This document shows positions 54,115 through 62,893 of a DNA stretch of 64,000 nt, in pieces (position 1 is the first letter of the stretch; each line of letters opens with the position of its first letter). The notes under the pieces are model-generated. The model saw only the letters and a program-made list of their open reading frames with translations. It did no database searches and was not told the DNA's origin. The DNA is taken from NCBI GenBank assembly GCA_018697095.1, contig JABHSG010000001.1, forward strand, positions 186,169-250,168, written 5' to 3'. The stretch comes from an archaeon (GTDB lineage: Archaea; Nanobdellota; Nanobdellia; Woesearchaeales; GW2011-AR9). The translations under genes were made by a program, and so were the position numbers.

Positions 54115-54531
54115 TCAAATGGTATCCTTTTCTTTACTACTTACTTCATTATTTGCCCTAGCGATGCTAGCTTTTCGTCTTGAATCACTAAGCTCTAAAA
54201 TTTGAATTTGAAGATTACTTGGGTTAACCGGGTAAAATACTTTACTTCCATCACGCTTAACAAGTTCAAGGCCAGCAACATTAACAAACCCTCTTTTCAA
54301 ATTTACAAGTTCAACTTTCCCACTTTTTCCTTTAAACTGGCCACGAAGCACTTTTACTGAGTCTCCTTTTCGAACTTGGACGTTACGTTTATTATGTTTT
54401 GAGCGTAAATCTTTACTCAAATTAACGTGCATAAATGTTTGTAAAGTGTGAAGTTTTGCATTGTAGCGAGCTGCACGCTGTTTTCGTGACTGTACACTAC
54501 TTGTTTTTTTGATTGTTACCATTTTTGCCAT
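54115..54531 (-). CDS. rpl24: large ribosomal subunit protein uL24
   Basis: 138 residues. KOW motif VRKGDSVKVLRGQFKGKSGK and the L24 end KVFYPVNPSNLQI. It begins with KTSSVQSRKQRAARYN, the archaeal-type start. Confidence 0.93.
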   Translation of the reverse strand: MAKMVTIKKTSSVQSRKQRAARYNAKLHTLQTFMHVNLSKDLRSKHNKRNVQVRKGDSVKVLRGQFKGKSGKVELVNLKRGFVNVAGLELVKRDGSKVFYPVNPSNLQIQILELSDSRRKASIARANNEVSSKEKDTI

Positions 54532-54574
54532 TTTATTGCCTTAATTATTATTTCTTAAATTAATTCATTTAAAT

Positions 54575-54976
54575 TTAAAGCACCATTTTTGCTACTTTAG
54601 CAACTGCTGGCCATCTGCCAGCTGCTTCTTTGGAGATTGGCCCCTTAAAGATTGTTCCTTTTGGGTTTCCTTTCATATCTTTCAAAACAATTGCTGCATT
54701 ATCTTCAAATTTAACTCGAATCCCACTTGGACGCCTAAATTCTTTTCTCTGACGAACAAGTACTGAGGGAACCACAGTTTTTCGCATATCAAGTTTACCT
54801 TTCCTTACTGATGCTAAAAATAAATCCCCTACTCCTGCCGCAGGGTATCTCCCTTTAACAGTCTTATGACCTTTAACTGAAACCAACTTCAAAAGTTTAG
54901 CCCCTGAGTTATCACAAGTGTTAATTTTTGCTTGTGATGGCAGTGCTCTTGTAACCCTTCCTTTAATTGCTTTCAT
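54575..54976 (-). CDS. rpl14: large ribosomal subunit protein uL14
   Basis: 133 residues. Core: NTCDNSGAKLLKLVSV, the hydrophobic PAAGVGDLFLASVRKGK, and RPSGIRVKFEDNAAIVL. Overlaps the end of rps17 by four bases. Confidence 0.95.
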   Translation of the reverse strand: MKAIKGRVTRALPSQAKINTCDNSGAKLLKLVSVKGHKTVKGRYPAAGVGDLFLASVRKGKLDMRKTVVPSVLVRQRKEFRRPSGIRVKFEDNAAIVLKDMKGNPKGTIFKGPISKEAAGRWPAVAKVAKMVL

Positions 54977-55353
54977 TTTTGTTTAGCCTCAGTTGTATTA
55001 ACTTCGTCAAGTATTTTTATAATAACATGATGTTTTGTTTTACTAATCGGCCTTGTTCTTGCAACAAGTACTTTTTGACCAATTTGTGCATTCATACTAC
55101 TTGGATTATGAACTCGAATTCTACTTTTTCTAAAAGAGTATCTTTCATATTTTGAAACAAACCGTGCTCGTTCCCATTCAATTGTTGCGCTCCCATGTAC
55201 GTCTTTTTTTACAACTGTTCCAACAAGTGTGCTATCTTTAACATTAATTTGTCCGTTAAATGGACAGTTTTTATCGTTGCCACTAACTTTAACTGCTGCT
55301 TTTGCTCCAAGTACTTTTTCAGTATTGGTAACCTTGCTTGTTTTTTTTGCCAT
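54973..55353 (-). CDS. rps17: small ribosomal subunit protein uS17
   Basis: 126 residues. Core: KNCPFNGQINVKDSTLVGTV and the conserved end VLVARTRPISKTKHHVIIKIL. Followed in the cluster by rpl14 with a four-base overlap. Confidence 0.94.
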   Translation of the reverse strand: MAKKTSKVTNTEKVLGAKAAVKVSGNDKNCPFNGQINVKDSTLVGTVVKKDVHGSATIEWERARFVSKYERYSFRKSRIRVHNPSSMNAQIGQKVLVARTRPISKTKHHVIIKILDEVNTTEAKQK

Positions 55354-55424
55354 TGTTTTTGTTTAATGAATTTTTATTTTGATCTTAATTTTTTATTAGT
55401 TTTAATTTTTTCACAAGTGCACTT

Positions 55425-55679
55425 TCATGCATTCCCGCGTATTCTCTCGAAAGTTCGCGCAAACAATTCCGTGCAAACGATTTCTTCACTATCAACTTTA
55501 ATCAAAATCAACGCTGACTTTAAAAAAGTTTTTCGCTCGCCTTGCAAGTTTTCTAAGACAATTGTCTTCTCACTTTCGAATATTATTTTTCCAACAAAGC
55601 CTACATACATTTTGTTTGTAGACTTAAGCACTTCAGCTTTTTTTCCAATTAAGTTGGAAGCTTCAAGCCGCCGCGCCAT
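55425..55679 (-). CDS. rnp1: RNase P protein component 1 (Rnp1/p29)
   Basis: 84 residues, a small archaeal Rnp1. Core: NLIGKKAEVLKSTNKMYVGFVG and TIVLENLQGERKTFLKSA, the Sm-like fold that binds RNase P RNA and helps pre-tRNA 5' processing. Lies between sui1 and rps17, its usual archaeal place. Confidence 0.9.
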   Translation of the reverse strand: MARRLEASNLIGKKAEVLKSTNKMYVGFVGKIIFESEKTIVLENLQGERKTFLKSALILIKVDSEEIVCTELFARTFERIRGNA

Positions 55680-55984
55680 TATTGCACCTCAATTGACTCC
55701 TGAGCAAATCCAAAATCAACCAGTGCAGATTTAATCCGAACTTTATGATCTCCTTGAAGCTCAATTTGTCCGCCTTTTGCACTTCCGCCACAAGCAAACT
55801 TTGATTTCAATTTTTTTGCAATATCTTTAATTTTGACTTCTGAACCAAATCCTTTTACGATAGTGTAGCGTTTTCCAAACTTTCGTTTTTCAATAAGTAC
55901 AGTAATTTTTTGGCTCTCCAAATTGATATTATCCCAAACCCCTAATTCTTTTGGAAGTCCAGTAATTGGATCGATTTCAACCAT
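55679..55984 (-). CDS. translation initiation factor, SUI1 family (aIF1)
   Basis: 101 residues from the ATG at 55984; the open frame continues upstream but through rpl29. Core: KITVLIEKRKFGKRYTIVKGF, then IAKKLKSKFACGGSAKGGQIEL, diagnostic for SUI1/eIF1. It keeps start-codon selection accurate on the small subunit. Its start overlaps the end of rpl29 only by a small gap, and its stop touches rnp1. Confidence 0.92.
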   Translation of the reverse strand: MVEIDPITGLPKELGVWDNINLESQKITVLIEKRKFGKRYTIVKGFGSEVKIKDIAKKLKSKFACGGSAKGGQIELQGDHKVRIKSALVDFGFAQESIEVQ

Positions 55985-55991
55985 TCTGTTA

Positions 55992-56279
55992 CTACTTACT
56001 TGCCTCTTTTGTAATTGGTTTTTCAGTTTTTTTTGATACTGGTTTTTTATTTGCTTTTTTAGCACCAGTACTTTTCCGCAAAGAAGCTTTTGCTTCTCCA
56101 AGGAGAGTATAAACTCGAGCAATACTTTTACGCACTGTTTTAAACTTTGCAACATCTTGTTGCGCAGCCCCAGATGCACGGCTTGCATTAAGTTTGAATT
56201 GTTCTTTTCGTAAATCGTCAAGCTTCTTTAAAAGCTCTTCATTACTAAAACTCCGAAGTTCCTTTACTGCTTTACTCAT
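55992..56279 (-). CDS. rpl29: large ribosomal subunit protein uL29 with basic tail
   Basis: 95 residues. Core helices ELRSFSNEELLKKLDDLRKEQ and FKTVRKSIARVYTLL. A C-terminal Lys/Thr-rich tail (about 75-95) extends it. Four-base overlap with rps3. Confidence 0.92.
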   Translation of the reverse strand: MSKAVKELRSFSNEELLKKLDDLRKEQFKLNASRASGAAQQDVAKFKTVRKSIARVYTLLGEAKASLRKSTGAKKANKKPVSKKTEKPITKEASK

Positions 56280-57127
56280 GAGGAATCACCTTCTTTACTT
56301 TCTTCTACTTTTTCTGAAACTTCAGGTGTTACAGCTTCAACTGATTCGCTTGATCTGGCAGGTGATTTTTCTTCAATAGCAACTACTTTTTCTTCAGATT
56401 TTGATTCTTCAGATTTCACTTCAACTACTTTTTCGGCCTTGGCTTTTTTAGTTGTAGTTTTCTTTTTTGTTGCAGGTTTTTTTGTAGCTTCAGGCTTAAC
56501 TTCTTTTTCTTCTCCTACTTCTTCTACTATTTCTGGTAAAATCTCAACATGATCTGGTAAAACTAAGTCTCCAGGCATGATTCTAACTTGAATCCCAATA
56601 ACTCCTGATTTCAAAAGTGCACTAGAGTAAGACGTTCTAACACCATTGATTGCAACATCTCCGCACTTTTTCAAATACCCCATGTAAAATCGCCAGTTCT
56701 TAGCTCTTGCACCCGGGATTTTCCCGGAAATTTTAATTTCTACCCCAAGAGCACCAGCAGCCATTACATTGCTAAGCGTCCTGTGCCCAATCCCTTTGAA
56801 TCGCGCACTACCAAATCTCTCTAGTGAAGACGCAATTCGTTGCGCCACAATAGCGGCATCAAGATCTTGATTTTCTACTTCCCCAATTTCTACTTGAGGA
56901 TTTTCTAAACCAAATTTTGATTTAAGTTGAGAGGTTAAAGTCCTAATGTTAGACCCTTTAGATCCAACTACAATACTTGGACGATTAGCAACTACAATGA
57001 TTTTTTCCCCAAGAGGAATTTTCTTAAGTGTAACTTTACTAACTTCAGCAGCCTTCAAAGTTGCAATAATGTGAGATTTAATGTAAAACTCTTTAGTTTT
57101 TTGTTTGATAAATTCTCGCTCAATCAT
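56276..57127 (-). CDS. rps3: small ribosomal subunit protein uS3 with charged tail
   Basis: 283 residues. KH and S3 domains: IIVVANRPSIVVGSKGSN (GXXG in SKGSN), then PGARAKNWRFYMGYLKKCG and VRIMPGDLVLPDH. The last ~75 residues are a Lys/Glu/Ala tail. Overlaps rpl22 by four bases. Confidence 0.94.
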   Translation of the reverse strand: MIEREFIKQKTKEFYIKSHIIATLKAAEVSKVTLKKIPLGEKIIVVANRPSIVVGSKGSNIRTLTSQLKSKFGLENPQVEIGEVENQDLDAAIVAQRIASSLERFGSARFKGIGHRTLSNVMAAGALGVEIKISGKIPGARAKNWRFYMGYLKKCGDVAINGVRTSYSSALLKSGVIGIQVRIMPGDLVLPDHVEILPEIVEEVGEEKEVKPEATKKPATKKKTTTKKAKAEKVVEVKSEESKSEEKVVAIEEKSPARSSESVEAVTPEVSEKVEESKEGDSS

Positions 57128-57723
57128 TGTGAATCACCAGTTTTCTCTTTTTTAACTTCAGTTTTAGTCTCAGCTTTTGTTTCAACATTAGCTTCTTTTT
57201 CAACTTTAACTTCAGGTTTTTTTTCTTCAACTGCAACCTTTGATTCCTCAACTTTTGCCGCTACATTTCTTTTAGTTCTAACAGGTTTTTTCTTAACTTC
57301 AGCTTCCTTAACTTCAATACCTAGATGAGTTCTTTTACTTGAACCTCTAAATCGGCGCCCAGTAAACGGATTACTTGCTTTGTTAGCTAAGATTTTAGTT
57401 ATCTTAAGCGAACTTGCATTAAGACCAAGGTCTTCAGCATTTGCTTTAACACTTCTAATTAATTGTAAAAATTGACCTGCTGCTTTTACAGGGTAACGTC
57501 CAGCAGCCATTCCAGCCTTGTGACCCATATCATTATTAAATCGTTTGAAAGGTACTGCTTTTTTCAAACTAGCAACATTTTCAAGTTCAGTAATTGCCCA
57601 AGCTACAGTTTTATAGCGAAGATGATTACAAATCTCAATTGAGTGTTTTGTGGAAATTGGCCTATCTTTCATTGAAGCTTTCGCCACATGAGATCCTGAT
57701 GCGTTTCCTTTTTTTGTTGCCAT
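57124..57723 (-). CDS. rpl22: large ribosomal subunit protein uL22 with charged tail
   Basis: 199 residues. Core: STKHSIEICNHLRYKTV, PFKRFNNDMGHKAGM and the beta-hairpin FTGRRFRGSSKRTHLGI. The last ~60 residues are Lys/Glu-rich. Confidence 0.93.
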   Translation of the reverse strand: MATKKGNASGSHVAKASMKDRPISTKHSIEICNHLRYKTVAWAITELENVASLKKAVPFKRFNNDMGHKAGMAAGRYPVKAAGQFLQLIRSVKANAEDLGLNASSLKITKILANKASNPFTGRRFRGSSKRTHLGIEVKEAEVKKKPVRTKRNVAAKVEESKVAVEEKKPEVKVEKEANVETKAETKTEVKKEKTGDSQ

Positions 57724-57759
57724 TTTGTTTATTAGTTTCCTGATTTTAATTTAATTCAC

Positions 57760-58143
57760 TTATCGTGCTGTTGCTGCCTTACTTGAACGAGTGGACCCTA
57801 CTCCTGCTCCACTGTGACTTACACCCCTACGAGTAAGAGCAAATTCTCCAAGCCTATGACCAAGCATTTCTAAAGTGCATATAACTCGCACAAATTCCTT
57901 ACCAGTGTATACAGCAATTGTTTTGCCAAGCATACTTGGTAAAATTACAAATTCACGAACATGAGTTTTAACATTACTTTTACCACTTTCAATTGCACTA
58001 TTAAGAGCTTGCCAATCTTCGGTTTTCATAGCTCGAGTGATACTACGACGTTCTCTAGATGGAACTAGCGCTAAAAAAGCAGGAAGATCAAGAGCTTTCG
58101 CTTGTTCTTCAGTAAGTCCTTTCCATTTGAGTTCTTTTGCCAT
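57760..58143 (-). CDS. rps19: small ribosomal subunit protein uS19
   Basis: 127 residues. Core: LPAFLALVPSRERRSITR and the C-terminal GHRLGEFALTRRGVSHSGAG. Confidence 0.94.
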   Translation of the reverse strand: MAKELKWKGLTEEQAKALDLPAFLALVPSRERRSITRAMKTEDWQALNSAIESGKSNVKTHVREFVILPSMLGKTIAVYTGKEFVRVICTLEMLGHRLGEFALTRRGVSHSGAGVGSTRSSKAATAR

Positions 58144-58180
58144 TTTTTTATTAACCTTATATTGTAATTTTTAATTCTAT

Positions 58181-58897
58181 TTATCGTTTTCTTCCAACTC
58201 TTCTAGGAGCAACTTTCCCAACCTTTCTTCCAGGTGGTGCACTTCTAGGTGATTGAGTTGGACGTCCTTTAACATGTGAACAACCACTACCAAACGGATG
58301 ATCCACTGCATTCATTGAAATCCCACAAACTTTTGGATATAATTTGTTACGTGCTCTCATTCTATGGTATTTATTTCCTGCTTTCAAAAACGGTTTCTCT
58401 ACCCTACCTGACCCAGCAATAACTCCAATTGCTGCTCGGCAATTAAAATGAAATACTTTTTCTTTCTTGGAAGGAAGTTTAACGCGTACGCCCACTGGTG
58501 TTTTCGCAACTACTTTCGCAAAAGCTCCACCTGCACGAACCATTTTCCCTCCATCTCCAGGCCTTGCTTCAATATTATGAACAAGAGTCCCTTCAGGAAT
58601 ATCTTTAAGAGCAAAAATTGAACCAGCAGGCAAAGATTCTAAAGTACTAGCGTCAGCACCGATACTTACTTTTGCACCAACTCGTGTACCTTGAACTGCA
58701 AAACCAAGACCTTGTTCCCCACTATCATATTGGACTACCATAAGTGGCGCACTATGCCCAGCACAATGAATTAAATCTGAAATAAATCCAGTTGAACCAG
58801 AAGAAACATGTTTAACTGCCCCTTTAAAGCGAAAGCTAGGTGAACGGTAAGTATTAGTCCCTCTTCCTCTTCGCTGTTGGATGATTCGTTTTCCCAT
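58181..58897 (-). CDS. rpl2: large ribosomal subunit protein uL2
   Basis: 238 residues, archaeal length. Core: RRGRGTNTYRSPSFRFKG, GDGGKMVRAGGAFAKVV and the catalytic-centre loop AVDHPFGSGCSHVKGRP (with the conserved His near the peptidyl-transferase site). Confidence 0.95.
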   Translation of the reverse strand: MGKRIIQQRRGRGTNTYRSPSFRFKGAVKHVSSGSTGFISDLIHCAGHSAPLMVVQYDSGEQGLGFAVQGTRVGAKVSIGADASTLESLPAGSIFALKDIPEGTLVHNIEARPGDGGKMVRAGGAFAKVVAKTPVGVRVKLPSKKEKVFHFNCRAAIGVIAGSGRVEKPFLKAGNKYHRMRARNKLYPKVCGISMNAVDHPFGSGCSHVKGRPTQSPRSAPPGRKVGKVAPRRVGRKR

Positions 58898-58934
58898 TTT
58901 TTATCTCATTAATTTTTTCTTAAATATTATTTTT

Positions 58935-59225
58935 CTAAATGAATCCTAAATCCGCACTAATATCTGCAGCTAAATAATCTGAAGTTAATTTAACATAAGC
59001 TTTTTTCTTTCCCTTTGCGATGTTTTGCGTATTTACATTCGCAACTTTCACGTCAAACATTTTTTCAACTGACGCCTTAATTTCTGCCTTTTTAGCAAAT
59101 CCGTGCACAACAAAAGTAAGCACATTATCAGATTCAATTAACCGAACACATTTTTCTGTAGCAAGTGGAGCAATCAATACTGACTTCGCCCGCTTTTCAA
59201 TTTCTGTGTTTTTTTCTTCAGCCAT
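58935..59225 (-). CDS. rpl23: large ribosomal subunit protein uL23
   Basis: 96 residues. Core: VLIAPLATEKCVRLIESDN and VEKMFDVKVANVNTQ, then KKAYVKLTSDY. It sits at the exit-tunnel rim. Confidence 0.93.
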   Translation of the reverse strand: MAEEKNTEIEKRAKSVLIAPLATEKCVRLIESDNVLTFVVHGFAKKAEIKASVEKMFDVKVANVNTQNIAKGKKKAYVKLTSDYLAADISADLGFI

Positions 59226-59264
59226 TTTTTTACCAATAATTTTTTTGTATGATTTTCATAAATA

Positions 59265-60074
59265 TTACATGTATAATTTCTCACTACCTATTTTCTCAAT
59301 AGCTGCTTGCGTCCAAAGTGCCGCTCGCCCAACATGAGTCCCAGGAGCAAGAATGTTCCCAGTAAGTGAATCGCATGAAACTACGTTAACTCCCGCAATA
59401 TTTCGTGCCGCTTTAGCTAGAGCACAATCTAAGTTAGACACAACAACAACTGCGCTTTTACGTTTTTTATAACGACGTCCACGCATAGTTCCTTTTCCAG
59501 CCCTAACGGTCTTTTTAGCCCCACGAACAAGTTCCTCTGCAAAGCCCAAAACATCAAGTGCTGATTTAACTTCCTTAGTTTTTGAAAGTGATTCAAATGA
59601 ATTGTCAAGTATAAAAGGATAGTTAGCTGGAATCTTGTGTCCACGTTCTGCTACAAGTTCAGCATCCATTGTCGCAGCCATTGCGCTTCGAATTGCTTTA
59701 TTTGCTTCTTTTTTATTAATTTTTTGAACCCATTTTTTTGTAGTCTTTGGTGCATGAGCACGTCTTCCACCACGAGTTTGTGGAGAAAAAGCACCAACCC
59801 AATGAAACCTAGTTCCACGACGAGTATGAATTTTTCGATTAACCCTTGAAATCCCAAAACCATAACATCCACGATATTTACGACGACGCTTACTAAGTTT
59901 ACTAGAATGACGAAGTCCAGCCTCAGGGCTTGCACCGTACGGTTGACGACTAGCACTTTGTTCACTTACAACAAGGCGCACAATCAAATCACTTCGAACT
60001 TCCTCACTAAACTGTTCTGGAAGATCTAGTTTTCCTTTGCTTGCATTCATTGCGTCAACGATATTTACTTTCAT
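59265..60074 (-). CDS. rpl4: large ribosomal subunit protein uL4
   Basis: 269 residues from the ATG at 60074, supported by GGTGA about six bases upstream. Core: GASPEAGLRHSSKLSKRRRK, GFGISRVNRKIHTRRGTRF, VGAFSPQTRGGRRAHAP, then KSAVVVVSNLDCALAKAARN. Confidence 0.94.
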   Translation of the reverse strand: MKVNIVDAMNASKGKLDLPEQFSEEVRSDLIVRLVVSEQSASRQPYGASPEAGLRHSSKLSKRRRKYRGCYGFGISRVNRKIHTRRGTRFHWVGAFSPQTRGGRRAHAPKTTKKWVQKINKKEANKAIRSAMAATMDAELVAERGHKIPANYPFILDNSFESLSKTKEVKSALDVLGFAEELVRGAKKTVRAGKGTMRGRRYKKRKSAVVVVSNLDCALAKAARNIAGVNVVSCDSLTGNILAPGTHVGRAALWTQAAIEKIGSEKLYM

Positions 60075-60101
60075 TATTTTCACCAATAATTATAATTCAA
60101 A

Positions 60102-61106
60102 CTAATATTCGGATTTCCTCCGAACTGAAACGTACCGAAGCTCAGGAGCTCCAGCGAATACTCTATTTTTAACTTTTTGTGGTCGAATTGCTGCACTTAA
60201 GAGTACTGCAGATTTTCTTGCCCCAGGAATTGATCCCTTAACTAAAATGTAATTATTTTTTAAAACTCCGTATGCAGAAAACCCACCTTCGCGATTAACA
60301 ACACTAGGGTCTTCACCAATAGAGATGATTTGTTGATTGTAAACTGTACGTAAATGACTGCCCATCCCTCCTGGTTGAGCAACGCGATAATCTACTCTTT
60401 TAGGAGTCCAACCACCCATTACTCCGATGTGACGTCGTTCTTTTTCTGCTTTGTGAGAAACAAGTGCAACGCCGTACCGCTTAACAACTCCTTGGAATCC
60501 CTTCCCTTTAGTTACTGCATGTGAATCAACTACTGCGCCAGCTTCAAAAACATCCTTTGCAGCAATCTCTTTTCCAAGAACTTCAGTAGCATAAGCAATT
60601 TGGTCTTCCTTACTTCCACCGATTGCAATTTCTAAAACCTGTGGCTTTTTTTGTCCAGCTCCAGTTGCAAATGGCGCAGATAAAACTATTAAACGAGCTT
60701 CATCATATTCAGTATAATCAGATAATTTTTTTACTTCTTTTTTAGCTAAAACTAAAGATCTAGAAGCATATTTTTTCCATTCTTTGCTAATTTCGCTAGC
60801 TAGAACAGTTCCTACTTTTTTAAGCCCAAGAGTTTTACATCTAGAATATAATGCTACTCCGTAAGCAAGCATGTTAGGGCATTCAACAATTGTAACAGGA
60901 ATATTAATTTTTTCTCCCTTAGTCATAGACTTAGATCGATTATCAGTAACTTGAACGTGAGTCATCCCAGCTTTAAATCCAATCAAACCAAGAGCTTTCT
61001 TAGCAGCACCATCTGTAGCCCAACTTCTAACTTTAACAAAACTATGTTTAGACCTTCGTCTAGGCCAAAACTGCATGCTTCCTCGTCGTGGGTTGTGTGC
61101 TTTCAT
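60102..61106 (-). CDS. rpl3: large ribosomal subunit protein uL3
   Basis: 334 residues from the ATG at 61106 (MKAHNPRRGSMQFWPRRRS, a typical archaeal start). Core also includes LIGFKAGMTHV, GKGFQGVVKRYGV and HLRTVYNQQIISIGEDPS. First gene of the cluster, with a TATA box at 61349-61358 and a long leader. Confidence 0.95.
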   Translation of the reverse strand: MKAHNPRRGSMQFWPRRRSKHSFVKVRSWATDGAAKKALGLIGFKAGMTHVQVTDNRSKSMTKGEKINIPVTIVECPNMLAYGVALYSRCKTLGLKKVGTVLASEISKEWKKYASRSLVLAKKEVKKLSDYTEYDEARLIVLSAPFATGAGQKKPQVLEIAIGGSKEDQIAYATEVLGKEIAAKDVFEAGAVVDSHAVTKGKGFQGVVKRYGVALVSHKAEKERRHIGVMGGWTPKRVDYRVAQPGGMGSHLRTVYNQQIISIGEDPSVVNREGGFSAYGVLKNNYILVKGSIPGARKSAVLLSAAIRPQKVKNRVFAGAPELRYVSVRRKSEY

Positions 61107-61326
61107 TTTTTGATTTTCCGTTAGAGCGCAAAATACAAACCAAACAAAATACAAGGTAAACTGCTTTATTTCTTACAAGTCAAATTTGACTCGTGAGCAA
61201 TATTAAACAGCCTCTTGCTGGCATCGATCCAAGACAATCAGATCTTCTCCTTTGCAGGCTCACCATATTCACGATATTCTTTGATAATCCATAAGGATCA
61301 GCTCAGGTATACCATAAACTGTGCTC
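61107..61326 (-). promoter_or_regulatory. long structured leader of the ribosomal cluster
   Basis: About 220 transcribed bases separate the predicted start (near 61326) from the rpl3 ATG, with no gene inside. It contains several possible helices: CAGC/GCTG (61208-61220), GTGAGC/GCTCAC (61194-61199 with 61258-61263), GATCC/GGATC, and the palindrome AGTCAAATTTGACT near 61178-61191. It could be an autoregulatory leader or carry a small RNA. It matches no RNA family that I know. Confidence 0.45.
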
Positions 61327-61348
61327 TTCCTCAAAATCTCTACAGGTT

Positions 61349-61358
61349 ATTTATAAAG
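61349..61358 (-). promoter_or_regulatory. TATA box of the ribosomal cluster
   Basis: Minus-strand CTTTATAAAT, with a purine-rich BRE-like region before it. It drives rpl3 and the genes that follow. The rest of 61359-61460 shows nothing identifiable. Confidence 0.6.
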
Positions 61359-61460
61359 CTATCGGTTAGATGATCAAAAACTCAGAAAAAGCACCCATTC
61401 GTAACTATTGATTCAGCATTCTAACAGCTAAAAACCAAAAAACAGGCATTACCTTCACAA

Positions 61461-61715
61461 TTATTCTTTTTCATAAACTTTCTTAGCTGAAGATACAACC
61501 TCAGACGCTATTCGTTTATGCCAATCTCGTGGATCAAATCCACCAAGATCAATTTTTATCCACTTTTCTTTCAAACAATCATTATTAGAACAACTTTGAT
61601 GAATATATTCGTGATCTCCTTCAAAACTCCCATTCCACTTGTCTTCTAGTAAAGAAGTAGAGCAATAATCACAAGAAAGTTTTGCTGCAAGTGCTAAAGG
61701 ATCATCTTCATCCAT
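61461..61715 (-). CDS. small zinc-ribbon protein
   Basis: 84 residues from the ATG at 61715. A TATA box (TTATATAAAT, 61737-61746) lies about 27 bases upstream, so the transcript should be leaderless and this start is favoured over the one 57 bases upstream. CDYC and the SCSNNDC pair could bind zinc. Family not recognised. Confidence 0.65.
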   Translation of the reverse strand: MDEDDPLALAAKLSCDYCSTSLLEDKWNGSFEGDHEYIHQSCSNNDCLKEKWIKIDLGGFDPRDWHKRIASEVVSSAKKVYEKE

Positions 61716-61736
61716 AAAATGCAATTTTGCGCCACA

Positions 61737-61746
61737 TTTATATAAG
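61737..61746 (-). promoter_or_regulatory. TATA box, leaderless zinc-ribbon gene
   Basis: Minus-strand TTATATAAAT centred 27 bases before the ATG at 61715. No Shine-Dalgarno sequence precedes the ATG. Confidence 0.5.
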
Positions 61747-61809
61747 TTACGACAAAATATGAAACAAAACAAACCGCAAACAAAAAATTTGCTGGTTTAG
61801 AAACAAATA

Positions 61810-62823
61810 ATGTTTCTAAAATTAACTTTAAATGGTCCGAAAATGAACACTATATTCTCAAACATCACAGCAACAGTTATTCTTAACGAAAGTGGAGAAG
61901 TACTTAACCAAACTTCAAATAAATCTAACAAGGATTTCGAAAAAGCTAACGTTAACTTAGAAAAAACTGCTAAAAAACATAAAGCTACTTCACTAAACCC
62001 TAAAAAAGACAAAACGCAACTACAACACAACCTAGAACTTCTAAAAGATAAAGATAATTTCAAAGCTTTTTATGAAATCAATAAAGAAATCACTAAAACT
62101 CAAATCAAAAATGCAGTAAATGAAGACAACATCATTGTTCAAACAATTGCTTGTATTAACGAACTTGATAAAACTACAAATCTTCTAAGTAAACGTCTAA
62201 GAGAATGGACTGCTCTCACAATCCCTGAACTTGAAAAAAGACTAAGTCATCACGAAAAATTTGCTGGATTAATCAAAGACAAATCCCGTAAAGAACTCCT
62301 AAAAGAGTTAGAACTAAATGAAAATGAAACAATGGGCGCAAAACTCCCTGAACAAGATCTTCGCCAAATGACACTACTTGCAAAACAAATCAAAACACTT
62401 TACGAATTACGTGAAGAACAAGAACATTACCTTGAAAGTTTGATGATAGACTATTGCCCTAACTTTTTAGAAATTGCAGGGCCAACTATCGGCGCAAAAC
62501 TTTTTGAGCATGCAAAATCCCTAAGAAAACTAGCGCTTCTTCCGTCCTCTACAATTCAGCTCCTAGGTGCAGAAAAAGCTCTATTTCGCCACCTCAAGTC
62601 AGGAACAAAATCTCCAAAATATGGAATATTATTCACTCACTATTTAGTACAATCCGCCCACCAAAAAGATCGAGGTATGGTTGCCAGATCTTTAGCCTCA
62701 TATCTTTCCCGTGCCCTTAAAATTGATTTTTTTAAAGGAGAATTCGCGGGTGATAAAATGCGTGAAGAGATAGAAAAGAAATTCAACTACGTCAAAAAAG
62801 AAAAACATCAAACTAAAGAATAA
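61810..62823 (+). CDS. nop5: Nop5 (Nop56/58) box C/D RNP core protein
   Basis: 337 residues; an ATG 33 bases later (61843) is an alternative start. Core: the coiled-coil/Nop region with LPEQDLRQMTLLAKQIKTL, NFLEIAGPTIGAKLFEHAKS and PSSTIQLLGAEKALFRHLK, and SPKYGILFTHYLVQ. It bridges L7Ae, guide RNA and fibrillarin for 2'-O-methylation of rRNA. Fibrillarin, often the next gene, is not adjacent. Box C/D guides therefore should exist elsewhere in the genome. Confidence 0.93.
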   Translation: MFLKLTLNGPKMNTIFSNITATVILNESGEVLNQTSNKSNKDFEKANVNLEKTAKKHKATSLNPKKDKTQLQHNLELLKDKDNFKAFYEINKEITKTQIKNAVNEDNIIVQTIACINELDKTTNLLSKRLREWTALTIPELEKRLSHHEKFAGLIKDKSRKELLKELELNENETMGAKLPEQDLRQMTLLAKQIKTLYELREEQEHYLESLMIDYCPNFLEIAGPTIGAKLFEHAKSLRKLALLPSSTIQLLGAEKALFRHLKSGTKSPKYGILFTHYLVQSAHQKDRGMVARSLASYLSRALKIDFFKGEFAGDKMREEIEKKFNYVKKEKHQTKE

Positions 62824-62893
62824 TAACAAAAACCAATTAATTAACTTCAAATCCATTTCTTTTAAAAACTAAAACAACTAGCAACTTACTATT

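Noticed and set aside
61155-61330. SRP RNA or RNase P RNA in the rpl3 leader
   Set aside because: The conserved SRP helix 8 and RNase P core sequences are not found; a structured leader remains the safer label.
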